Origin: JBECKR01 sp040235415
GTDB lineage: Bacteria > Acidobacteriota > Polarisedimenticolia > Polarisedimenticolales > Polarisedimenticolaceae
Direction of reading: 5' to 3'
NCBI GenBank assembly: GCA_040235415.1
Contig: JBECKR010000232.1
Coordinates: 1-8,418 of the forward strand
DNA: 8,418 nucleotides
Position numbers and translations under genes: made by a program. The stretch's first letter is position 1. Every line of letters starts with the position of its first letter. This document shows positions 1 through 6,444 of the stretch, piece after piece. The notes under the pieces were generated by a model. The model was given only the letters and a program-made list of their open reading frames with translations, had not been told where the DNA came from and made no database searches.

Positions 1-255
1 ACACCCGGCGTCCCGCGCCCGCTCCGGGCGGTCTGCGAGAAGGCGACGGCCGAGCGTCCCGAGGACCGCTACCCCGGGGTGCTCGAGCTCGCGGCGGACG
101 CCGGGAGGTTCTTGGAAGGCCGGCGCGTCGAGGCCCACGCCGAGGGCGTGCTGCAGCGCGCGGCCCGGCTGTACGCGCGGCACAAGGTCGCGTTCTGGCT
201 GATCGTCGCCTACCTCGTCGTGCGTGGCAGCCTGCTTTTCTTCACGGGGCGATAA
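1..255 (+). CDS. Ser/Thr protein kinase, C-terminal fragment (partial at left edge)
   Basis: The frame is open from base 1 to a TAA at 253-255 and gives 84 residues. The first part matches subdomain XI and the end of a Hanks-type kinase domain: a C-E-K-A-T-A-E-R-P-E-D-R-Y stretch (residues 12-24) with the conserved Arg, followed by an L-A-A-D-A-G-R-F-L-E-G segment (30-40) typical of the last helix. A single hydrophobic helix follows at about residues 61-80 (F-W-L-I-V-A-Y-L-V-V) and only three residues (T-G-R) remain after it, so the kinase is probably anchored by a C-terminal membrane helix with nothing outside. The catalytic part lies outside the window, so activity cannot be judged. The next gene starts 66 bases downstream; no clear terminator is visible between them. 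Confidence 0.8.
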   Translation, partial: TPGVPRPLRAVCEKATAERPEDRYPGVLELAADAGRFLEGRRVEAHAEGVLQRAARLYARHKVAFWLIVAYLVVRGSLLFFTGR

Positions 256-321
256 AGGGACGCGCCGGGCCGGGGAACGTGCAGGTTGCGGGGCGGAGGG
301 CCCCGATAGGAGAGCAAGCGC

Positions 322-687
322 ATGAAGAAGATCGGACTCGCGATGCTGCTCGGAGCGGTGCTCGGGGCGTTCGACGGGCTGACGGCGTGGTTCGAGCCGT
401 CGGTCCGGGATCAGCTCGGCACGATCGTGATGCTGTCCTCGCTCAAGAGCGTCATCGCGGGGCTCCTGATCGGCGTCTTCGCCGTGTTCGTTCGCAAGGT
501 CGCCGCGACGGCGTTCTTCGGCCTCGCGGTCGGGCTCGTGCTCGCTTACCTCGTCGCGATGCAGCCCGACCCCGAGACCGGCAAGCACTTCTATGCCCAG
601 ATCATGGTGCCGGGCTCGCTCGTCGGCCTGCTGGTGGGCTACGCGACGGCGCGCTACGGCTCGAGGACCGCCGCCGAGGCGGCGTGA
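322..687 (+). CDS. Small four-helix integral membrane protein, unknown function
   Basis: The 121-residue product has four predicted membrane segments at about residues 4-22, 41-57, 61-80 and 92-111, with short loops and a polar tail (R-Y-G-S-R-T). The helices are rich in Gly, Ala and Val, and the first and last have small-residue patterns that favour tight packing. I do not recognise a family or a catalytic motif. The start is supported by an AGGAG at 308-312, 9 bases before the ATG. The stop at 685-687 lies 11 bases before the VOC gene, so the two are probably co-transcribed. The overlapping longer frame starting at 279 is the VOC frame extended upstream and is not a better start. Confidence 0.8.
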   Translation: MKKIGLAMLLGAVLGAFDGLTAWFEPSVRDQLGTIVMLSSLKSVIAGLLIGVFAVFVRKVAATAFFGLAVGLVLAYLVAMQPDPETGKHFYAQIMVPGSLVGLLVGYATARYGSRTAAEAA

Positions 688-698
688 GAGGAGAAGCG

Positions 699-1160
699 AT
701 GAGCCACGTCAAGCCCGTCCCCGACGGGTACCACACCGTTCAGGCCTACCTCGCCGTCCGCGGCGCGGCCAAGGCGCTCGAGTTCTACGGCCGGGCGTTC
801 GGCGCCGAGGAGCTCTACCGCATGCCCGGCCCGGGCGGGCGGATCATGCACTCCGAGATCCGCGTCGGCGACTCCGTCGTGATGGTCGGCGACGAGGCCC
901 CGGAAAGGGGCGCGCCGTCCCCCGCGGCGCTCGGCGGATCGCCGGTGAGCCTGATGCTGTACGTCGACGACGTCGACGCCTGGTTCGCGCGCGCGACGAC
1001 GGCGGGCTGCACCGCGCAGATGCCGCCGACCGACATGTTCTGGGGCGATCGGTTCTGCAAGCTCCAGGATCCGTTCGGCCACCTCTGGGGGATCGCGACG
1101 CACAAGGAGGACGTCCCGCCCGAGGAGATGGCGAAGCGCGCCAAGGAGGCGATGGGCTGA
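699..1160 (+). CDS. VOC family protein, PhnB/glyoxalase-like
   Basis: This 153-residue protein has the two beta-alpha-beta-beta-beta modules of the vicinal oxygen chelate fold in the PhnB-like subgroup. Visible family marks are the opening strand with Y-L-A-V-R-G-A-A-K-A-L-E-F-Y (residues 17-30), the M-H-S-E-I-R-V-G-D strand (50-58) with H51 as a likely metal-ligand position, the second-module strand L-M-L-Y-V-D-D-V-D-A-W (85-95), and the C-terminal G-D-R-F...D-P-F-G-H-L-W-G-I-A-T-H (116-135), then a short E-D-V-P-P-E-E-M tail. The family often lacks a proven substrate, so only a small-molecule binding or lyase/isomerase-type role can be offered. The start is the ATG at 699, preceded by a GAGAGGAGA ribosome binding site at 686-694. 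It sits 11 bases after the membrane protein gene. Cytoplasmic; no signal peptide. Confidence 0.9.
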   Translation: MSHVKPVPDGYHTVQAYLAVRGAAKALEFYGRAFGAEELYRMPGPGGRIMHSEIRVGDSVVMVGDEAPERGAPSPAALGGSPVSLMLYVDDVDAWFARATTAGCTAQMPPTDMFWGDRFCKLQDPFGHLWGIATHKEDVPPEEMAKRAKEAMG

Positions 1161-1202
1161 GGCGCGGGGGGCCCCCTCGGCCGCGGATCCCCACCGGATC
1201 GG

Positions 1203-1231
1203 TTGACATCGGGCCGAGTTCGCGGGACATT
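1203..1231 (+). promoter_or_regulatory. Candidate sigma70-type promoter for the subtilase gene
   Basis: A perfect -35 hexamer TTGACA (1203-1208) is followed after 17 bases by GACATT (1226-1231), which keeps three of six -10 consensus bases. It lies in the 131-base gap before the protease, the right place for its promoter. The -10 is weak and overlaps a small palindrome (CGGGA-CAT-TCCCG, 1223-1235), which could be an operator. Prediction only. Confidence 0.45.
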
Positions 1232-1261
1232 CCCGTGACGGCACGGGACGACCCCGTGCCG
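1223..1261 (+). promoter_or_regulatory. Nested, mutually exclusive hairpins in the subtilase leader
   Basis: Three inverted repeats share arms. CGGGA (1223-1227) pairs with TCCCG (1231-1235). TCCCGTG (1231-1237) pairs with CACGGGA (1242-1248) around an ACGG loop. CGGCACGGG (1239-1247) pairs with CCCGTGCCG (1253-1261) around a 5-base loop. The second and third cannot form together because they share the CACGGG arm. The last stem ends 30 bases before the ATG at 1292. No T-run follows, so a simple intrinsic terminator is unlikely. It may be a leader RNA switch, an operator, or chance in GC-rich DNA. Confidence 0.4.
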
Positions 1262-1291
1262 CCCAGCACAACTCCCAGGGGGGACCCTTTC

Positions 1292-2905
1292 ATGCGGTAT
1301 CGTTCGCGTTCGTACGTCTACTTCGCGCTCATCGCCGTCCTGCTCCTCGGCGTGTCCGCGGTCGGGGCCGCCGACCCGTCGTCGCCCGAGTTCGTTCCCG
1401 ACCACCTCATGGTGCAGTTCGACGCCGGCGTCGACGCCTCGACCATCGCCGCGGTCAACGCGGTCGTCGGCGGCCGCGTCGGCCGGAGCTACCGGCTCGA
1501 CGCCGGCCTCAAGCTCGTCGTGCTCCCCGACGGAGCCGACGTCCAGTCCGTCGCGCGGTGGTACGCGCTCCAGCCCGAGGTCCGGTTCGCCGAGCCCGAC
1601 TACATCTACCGCGTCGACGGCATCCCGAACGACCCGCGGTTCGGAGAGCTGTGGGGCATGAACAACACCGGGCAGAGCGGCGGCACCTTCGACTTCGACA
1701 TCGACGCGCCCGAGGCCTGGGACGACTTCACCGGCGGCCCCGGCATCGTGATCGGCAGCATCGACACCGGCGTCGACATGAACCACGAGGACCTCGCGGG
1801 GAACATCTGGACGAACCCCGGAGAGATCCCCGGCAACGGCGTCGACGACGACGGCAACGGCTACGTCGACGACGTCCACGGCTGGGACTTCGTCAACAAC
1901 GACAGCGACCCGCGCGACGACCACGATCACGGCACCCACACCATGGGAACCGCCGCCGCGCGCGGGAACAACGGCGTCGGGGTCGCGGGCGTGACCTGGA
2001 CGGCGGAGATCATGGCCATCAAGGTCTGCAACCAGTTCGGAAGCTGCCCGACGAACGCGATCGTCTCGGGGATCGACTACGCCACCGAGAACGGCGCCAA
2101 CGTCACGAGCAACTCGTACGGCGGCGGCGGGTTCAGCCAGGCGACGTACGACGCGATCGCGCGCGCCAACGCCGCCGGGATCCTGTTCTCGGCCGCGGCC
2201 GGCAACAACGGCACGAACAACGACGCCTCGGCGTTCTACCCCGCGACCTACGACCTGCCGAACATCATCTCGGTCGCGGCGACCGACCGCTACGGCAACA
2301 AGTCGAGCTTCTCGAACTACGGCCTGACGACCGTCGATCTCGGCGCCCCCGGCAGCAGCATCCTCTCGACGACGCCGAACAACACGTACTCGACGTTCAG
2401 CGGCACGTCGATGGCCTGCCCGCACGTCACGGGCGCCGTCGCGTACCTCATGGAGTACAACCCGACGCTCGACTACCTCGACTACAAGAACATCCTGATG
2501 CAGAGCGTCGAGCCGGCGGACGCGCTCGCCGGCCGGACCGTCTCCGGCGGCCAGCTCAACCTCCGCAAGGCGCTCGACCTGATGCCGCCGATCAACGTGC
2601 CGCCGGACAACAACCCGCCCGTCGCCGATCCGGGCGGCCCGTACAAGGGGCGTGCGTTCAACGCCATTACGTTCGACGGATCGGGGTCGTACGATCCCGA
2701 CGCCGGCGACAACGTCACGGTGTGGGTGTGGGACTTCGGCGACGGCAACGTCGTCTCGGCCTCGACTCCGACGGTGACGCACACGTACGGCCCGGGCAAC
2801 AACGACTACGTCGTGACGCTGACGGTCAAGGACAAGTACCGCGTCGGCGGGGCGCCGCAGACGACCACCTGCCGCATCCGCGGCGGCGGCCGCAAGGCGC
2901 ACTGA
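1292..2905 (+). CDS. Secreted subtilisin-like serine protease (S8) with C-terminal PKD domain
   Basis: The 537-residue product is an exported peptidase of family S8. Order of parts: signal peptide (residues 1-26, V-G-A before the cut); N-terminal propeptide of the fervidolysin type (about 34-106, F-V-P-D-H-L-M-V-Q-F to E-P-D-Y-I-Y); catalytic domain (about 115-430); PKD domain (about 441-530, with W-D-F-G-D-G and T-H-T-Y-G) for binding surfaces or polymers. The catalytic triad is complete: D158 in S-I-D-T-G, H213 in H-G-T-H, S373 in G-T-S-M-A-C-P-H; N305 in A-A-G-N-N is the oxyanion-hole Asn. A D-D-D-G-N-G-Y-V-D-D loop (185-194) looks like a calcium site. C246 and C252 are close enough for a small disulfide loop. 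The ATG at 1292 has AGGGGGG at 1277-1283 upstream and gives a proper signal peptide; longer in-frame extensions are shadows of the VOC gene. Autoprocessing of the propeptide is expected from the family. Confidence 0.95.
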   Translation: MRYRSRSYVYFALIAVLLLGVSAVGAADPSSPEFVPDHLMVQFDAGVDASTIAAVNAVVGGRVGRSYRLDAGLKLVVLPDGADVQSVARWYALQPEVRFAEPDYIYRVDGIPNDPRFGELWGMNNTGQSGGTFDFDIDAPEAWDDFTGGPGIVIGSIDTGVDMNHEDLAGNIWTNPGEIPGNGVDDDGNGYVDDVHGWDFVNNDSDPRDDHDHGTHTMGTAAARGNNGVGVAGVTWTAEIMAIKVCNQFGSCPTNAIVSGIDYATENGANVTSNSYGGGGFSQATYDAIARANAAGILFSAAAGNNGTNNDASAFYPATYDLPNIISVAATDRYGNKSSFSNYGLTTVDLGAPGSSILSTTPNNTYSTFSGTSMACPHVTGAVAYLMEYNPTLDYLDYKNILMQSVEPADALAGRTVSGGQLNLRKALDLMPPINVPPDNNPPVADPGGPYKGRAFNAITFDGSGSYDPDAGDNVTVWVWDFGDGNVVSASTPTVTHTYGPGNNDYVVTLTVKDKYRVGGAPQTTTCRIRGGGRKAH

Positions 2906-2924
2906 GCGGCGAAGCCTTCCGTTC

Positions 2925-2956
2925 GCGGGGCCGCTCCCCCCGGGGGGCGGCCCCGC
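2925..2956 (+). terminator. Strong GC hairpin between protease and beta-helix genes
   Basis: Bases 2925-2938 pair with 2943-2956 in a 14-bp stem with one G-T pair and a CCCG loop. It follows the protease stop by 19 bases. There is no T-tract after it, so it is not a classic intrinsic terminator; it may stabilise the upstream mRNA end or pause polymerase. It also ends one base before GGAGA (2958-2962), the ribosome binding site of the next gene, so it could affect that gene's translation. Confidence 0.45.
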
Positions 2957-2969
2957 CGGAGATCCTTCC

Positions 2970-4361
2970 ATGTGGGGTCGGCTCGTCCGGACCGCGGCGT
3001 GCTGCGCCCTCGGCGCGACGGCGCTCGCGGCAACGCTGACGGTCGACGACGACGGCCCCGCGGACTACGCGTCGATCCAGGCGGCGATCAACGCCGCGAC
3101 CGGCGGCGACACGATCCTCGTGAAGCCCGGGCAGTACCACGAGACCGTGAACTTCCTGAACAAGGCGATCACGGTCACGAGCGAGGCGGGACCGCTCGAC
3201 ACCGTGATCTACCTCGAGGGCGAGACCCGCATCGTGCGCCTGAACGGCGACGCGACGCTCAGCGGATTCACGATCCGCGGCGGCCGGGCGCGGATCGGAG
3301 GGGGGATCTGGGTCACCGAGGGCGCCGCGCCCGTCATCGCGGACAACGTCATCGAGGACAACGTCGCGGAGTGGAACGGCGTGCTTCCGGGGTTCGGAGG
3401 CGGGATCGCGATCGACCTGGCGTCGAGCCCGGTGATCACGCGCAACGTCATCCGCAACAACTCCGCGCTCGGCGACCCGAGCGGGACGTACGGCTACGGC
3501 GGCGGGATCGACATCGGGGACTACACCACCGCGACGATCACGGACAACGTTTTCTCGGGCAACACCGCGACCGACTCCGGCGGGGCGATCTCCGCCGGCG
3601 TCAACGGCACGCCGGTCGTGATCACGAACAACACCCTGGTCGGCAACCGCGCGGGGGTCGACGGCGACACGATCGTCTCGGAAGGCGGCGGCATCGTCGT
3701 TTCGGCCGGATTCACCGGGGACGTGCGGAACAACGTCTTCCGGGGCAACGTCGCCGACACCGGCGGCGCGATCTACTTCTTCTCGAACGGCACGCAGGGC
3801 ATCACGTACCTCAAGAACGACTTCGACGGCAACGTGCCCGACGGCTGCGCCGGCCTGACCGGCACGAAGTGCACCACCGGGCAGCTGTTCGTGCCGCCGC
3901 TGTTCCTCGACGCGGCTTCGGAGAACTACCGCCTGCGCTCGGACTCGGCGTTGATCGACGCCGGCGACGCCGCGGGCGTGTCGGCGCTCGACGCCGACTC
4001 CCGCCCGAGGAGCGCGGACGGCGATCTCGACGGCACCGCCGTCCCGGACGTCGGGGCGTACGAGAACGCGCGCGAGCTGACGCGGCTGCGCTTCGACGGC
4101 AAGTCCGCGCTGGCGTGGGACGCCGGCCCGACCGCGGCCGTCACGTTCGACCTGTACCGCGACGACCTCGCCCTCGTCGGGCCCGGCCCGGTCGGCGTCT
4201 GCCTGCAGCCGGGGCTGACCTCGCCATCGGCGACCGACGCGACGGTTCCCGGGAGCGGGGCGGGGTTCGTGTACCTCGTGGCGGGGCGGGCGGCCGTCCG
4301 CGGGAGCCTGGGGTATGACAGCGCCGGCGCCGAGCGCACGGCGGCGTCGATCTGCCCGTAG
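2970..4361 (+). CDS. Secreted right-handed parallel beta-helix protein with choice-of-anchor-like and Ig-like C-terminal parts
   Basis: The 463-residue product has an N-terminal signal peptide (about 1-21, L-A-A before the cut; the Cys pair at 11-12 does not fit a lipobox). Residues 25-60 carry the usual beta-helix opening, Y-A-S-I-Q-A-A-I-N-A-A...G-D-T-I-L-V-K-P-G-Q-Y. From about 75 to 290 there are repeated rungs with N-V-I, N-N-V-F, G-N-T-A and G-G-G-I/G-G-A-I motifs, the pattern of pectate-lyase-like folds and Omp/PMP-type repeats. Residues 327-365 (S-A-L-I-D-A-G-D to P-D-V-G-A-Y-E) match the choice-of-anchor Q type ending of such proteins. The last ~95 residues (W-D-A to G-S-L-G-Y-D-S-A-G-A-E-R) form an Ig-like domain with Cys 411 and 462 possibly bridged. 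No catalytic residues for a polysaccharide lyase can be assigned; an adhesin or carbohydrate-binding surface role is equally possible. RBS GGAGA at 2958-2962 fixes the ATG at 2970. Confidence 0.88.
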   Translation: MWGRLVRTAACCALGATALAATLTVDDDGPADYASIQAAINAATGGDTILVKPGQYHETVNFLNKAITVTSEAGPLDTVIYLEGETRIVRLNGDATLSGFTIRGGRARIGGGIWVTEGAAPVIADNVIEDNVAEWNGVLPGFGGGIAIDLASSPVITRNVIRNNSALGDPSGTYGYGGGIDIGDYTTATITDNVFSGNTATDSGGAISAGVNGTPVVITNNTLVGNRAGVDGDTIVSEGGGIVVSAGFTGDVRNNVFRGNVADTGGAIYFFSNGTQGITYLKNDFDGNVPDGCAGLTGTKCTTGQLFVPPLFLDAASENYRLRSDSALIDAGDAAGVSALDADSRPRSADGDLDGTAVPDVGAYENARELTRLRFDGKSALAWDAGPTAAVTFDLYRDDLALVGPGPVGVCLQPGLTSPSATDATVPGSGAGFVYLVAGRAAVRGSLGYDSAGAERTAASICP

Positions 4362-4368
4362 CGGGGTC

Positions 4369-4377
4369 TGATAGACT
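4369..4377 (+). promoter_or_regulatory. Candidate extended -10 promoter for the kinase-TPR gene
   Basis: TGATAGACT holds a TG-n extension followed by TAGACT, four of six -10 bases. No good -35 lies 17 bases upstream, as expected for extended -10 promoters. It starts 8 bases after the beta-helix stop codon and would give a leader of about 40 bases before the ATG at 4425. Confidence 0.4.
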
Positions 4378-4391
4378 CAGGCGATTCGGAG

Positions 4392-4417
4392 CCGGCGTCC
4401 CGCCGGAGACGCTCCGG
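4392..4417 (+). promoter_or_regulatory. Two overlapping hairpins in the kinase leader
   Basis: CCGGCG (4392-4397) pairs with CGCCGG (4401-4406), and CCGGAG (4403-4408) pairs with CTCCGG (4412-4417), each with a 3-base loop. They share bases 4403-4406 and so exclude each other. The second stem overlaps the only candidate ribosome binding sequence (GGGG, 4416-4419), so it could limit translation. Chance is a real alternative in DNA of this composition. Confidence 0.3.
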
Positions 4418-4424
4418 GGCCCGC

Positions 4425-6389
4425 ATGATCGGCACCCAGGTCGGACACTACCGCATCACCAGCCGGATCGGTGCCGGCGGCATGGGGGAGGTGTTCCGGG
4501 CGACCGACACGCGGCTCGGGCGCGAGGTCGCGATCAAGTTCCTCCCGGAGGCGATCGCGGAGACCCCCGCGGCGCTCGAGCGCTTCGAGCGCGAGGCGCG
4601 CGCCGCCTCGGCGCTGAGCCACCCGAACATCGCGACGCTGCACGACGTCGGCGAGCACGCCGGCCGCCGCTTCTTGGTCATGGAGCTGCTCGAGGGAGCG
4701 ACTCTGAAGGACCGCATCGCCGGGGGGCCTCTGCCGGTCGACGAAGCGCTCGCGATCGCCCGGCAGCTCTCGGACGCGCTCGCCGCCGCGCACGCCAAGG
4801 CGATCGTGCACCGCGACGTCAAGCCGTCGAACGTCATCGTCCTCGCGGACGGCCACGTCAAGCTCCTCGATTTCGGGCTCGCGAAACGCGCGCCCGCGAG
4901 GCCGGCGCGGGACACGCGGGCCGCGACGGTCACGTCCAACGACGTCACGCGAATCGGGGAGGCGGTCGGGACGGTCGCGTACATGTCGCCCGAGCAGGCC
5001 CGCGGAGAGGACGTCGACGCTCGCACCGACGTCTTCTCGCTCGGGTGCGTGCTGTACGAGATGCTGACCGGCATCCGGCCGTTCGTCGGCTCGACGGCGG
5101 CGACCGTGTTCGACGCCATCCTGAACCGCGACCCGGTGCGTCCGCGCGATATCGACCCGACACTGCCGAGGGCGGTCGAGGCGGTCGTGCTGCGGGCGCT
5201 CGCGAAGGACCGCGCGCGGCGGCTCCGGGCCGGAGCCGAGAGGGGCGAGGCGCGCCGGGCCGCCGCCGTGCCCGGGCCGCGAACGAGCCGCCGGGCGGTC
5301 TTGGCGACCGCGGGCGCCGGGCTCGCGCTCCTCGCCGGCGGCGTGTGGACGTGGCGCGGGCGCCGAGACCCGTGGGGGGGCGGCCCCGTCGGCGCCTCCG
5401 GCACGCTTTCGACCGGTGAGCCGCCGTCGTCGGTTCCGGAGGCGAACGAGTACTTCGAGAAGGCCCTGCTGTTCCTGCGGGTCCAGCTCGATCTTCCCCG
5501 CGCGCAGCGGATGCTCGAGCGTGCCGTCGCGTCCGACCCGTCGTTCGGGCCGGCGCGGGTGCTGTACGGCTTGACGTTCCTCATCGCGATCAACGAGGGC
5601 ATCTCGAACGACGGCGGTCTGGTGTACCGCGCGGAGCGCGACGCCCGGGACGTCCTGGCGGCACAGCCCGAGCTCGCGTCGGCGCGCGCGACGCTCGGCG
5701 CGTCCCTGATGTACCTCAACCGCAAGGAGCAGGCCCGCCGCGAGCTCGAGGCGGCGCTGGCGCTCGATCCCCGCTGCCACCCCGCGTCGGCGTGGCTCAC
5801 GCTCGACGCGTATCTCCGGGGGATCTATACGGACGCGGAGTCGCGCGCTCGAGCGATGCTCGAGACGCTTCCGCTGTTCTTCGTCATTCGAGTCCTGTTG
5901 GCCAACGTCCTGTTCGAGACCGGGCGGATCGACGAAGCCCGGCACGAGCTCGACAAGGTGTTCGAGCAGGACTCCGGCAACGTCGCCGCGCGGTGCGCGG
6001 CCGCGCGTCTGCGGCTCGCCGGAGGTGACGTCGCCGGTGCACGATCGGGTCTCGAGGCGGGCTCGGCTGCGACCGATCCGAATTTCCGGCTCAGATTGAC
6101 ATGGGCGCTGCTGCTCGCGAGCGAGGGCCTCGCGGAAAAGGCGCGGGCGGCGCTCGACGACGAGGTCGCGAAGTTCGCGGGGGTCGCGTTATTCGGGGCA
6201 ACGCACGCGGCGGAGGTTCTCGCGCTCGCCGGGCGGCCGCGCGACGCGCTCGACTGGCTCGACCGCGCCGTCCGCGGCGGTGACGAGCGCGCGGCGTGGT
6301 TCCGTCGCGACCCGTTCCTCGCACCCCTGCGCGCCGAGCCGCGCTTCACGCAGATCGTGGAGTCGCTCGACGCCGGACGCGAGCGTTGA
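4425..6389 (+). CDS. Membrane-anchored Hanks-type Ser/Thr protein kinase with C-terminal TPR region
   Basis: The 654-residue product joins a cytoplasmic kinase domain (about 9-280) to one membrane helix (about 291-308) and a helical repeat region (about 338-650). All catalytic marks are present: glycine loop G-A-G-G-M-G (16-21), K38 in V-A-I-K, E57 as the likely helix-C Glu, H-R-D-V-K-P-S-N with D131, K133 and N136, D149-F-G, S-P-E at 188-190 and D202 in T-D-V-F-S. The activation segment is Thr/Ser-rich (T164-T175), fit for autophosphorylation. It should transfer phosphate from ATP to Ser/Thr of partner proteins. The C-terminal part shows degenerate TPR units, e.g. A-R-A-T-L-G-A-S-L-M-Y-L-N-R-K-E-Q-A-R-R-E-L-E-A-A-L and D-E-A-R-H-E-L-D, and with one helix would lie outside the inner membrane as a sensor or scaffold. 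The subdomain XI end (K-D-R-A-R-R) is short but aligns without a frameshift. The SD sequence is weak. Confidence 0.93.
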   Translation: MIGTQVGHYRITSRIGAGGMGEVFRATDTRLGREVAIKFLPEAIAETPAALERFEREARAASALSHPNIATLHDVGEHAGRRFLVMELLEGATLKDRIAGGPLPVDEALAIARQLSDALAAAHAKAIVHRDVKPSNVIVLADGHVKLLDFGLAKRAPARPARDTRAATVTSNDVTRIGEAVGTVAYMSPEQARGEDVDARTDVFSLGCVLYEMLTGIRPFVGSTAATVFDAILNRDPVRPRDIDPTLPRAVEAVVLRALAKDRARRLRAGAERGEARRAAAVPGPRTSRRAVLATAGAGLALLAGGVWTWRGRRDPWGGGPVGASGTLSTGEPPSSVPEANEYFEKALLFLRVQLDLPRAQRMLERAVASDPSFGPARVLYGLTFLIAINEGISNDGGLVYRAERDARDVLAAQPELASARATLGASLMYLNRKEQARRELEAALALDPRCHPASAWLTLDAYLRGIYTDAESRARAMLETLPLFFVIRVLLANVLFETGRIDEARHELDKVFEQDSGNVAARCAAARLRLAGGDVAGARSGLEAGSAATDPNFRLRLTWALLLASEGLAEKARAALDDEVAKFAGVALFGATHAAEVLALAGRPRDALDWLDRAVRGGDERAAWFRRDPFLAPLRAEPRFTQIVESLDAGRER

Positions 6390-6414
6390 CGCGGCCGCGG
6401 CATCGACGTACTCT
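6386..6414 (+). promoter_or_regulatory. Candidate promoter for the redoxin/DsbD-N operon
   Basis: TTGACG (6386-6391, five of six -35 bases) and TACTCT (6409-6414, three of six -10 bases) are 17 bases apart. The -35 overlaps the kinase stop codon (6387-6389). Transcription would start near 6421, giving a leader of about 25 bases. This suggests the redoxin operon is expressed separately from the kinase. Confidence 0.45.
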
Positions 6415-6444
6415 CCGCCGAACCGCTTTCGCAGGGGGTCTCGC

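Noticed and set aside
2903..2956. Protease TGA stop as a further Sec codon, with the GC hairpin as SECIS
   Set aside because: The PKD domain is complete before the stop, the frame after it has no family similarity, and the loop lies over 30 bases away.
815..2971. Long minus-strand open frame opposite the VOC and protease genes
   Set aside because: Its Arg/Val/Asp-rich low-complexity product is the usual antisense shadow of GC-rich coding DNA; the plus strand has clear domains.
1558..3039. Plus-strand Arg-rich frames overlapping the protease, beta-helix and methyltransferase genes
   Set aside because: They are out-of-frame shadows with no domain, signal peptide or ribosome binding site.
3240..3800. 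DNA tandem repeats in the beta-helix gene
   Set aside because: The repetition is at protein level (rung motifs with N-N-V and G-G-G-I); the DNA copies are too diverged and unevenly spaced to be a nucleotide repeat.
5190..5300. Frameshift in the end of the kinase domain
   Set aside because: The segment after K-D-R-A-R-R aligns acceptably in the same frame (R-A-G-A-E...A-R-R-A) and the membrane helix and TPR part follow without a break.
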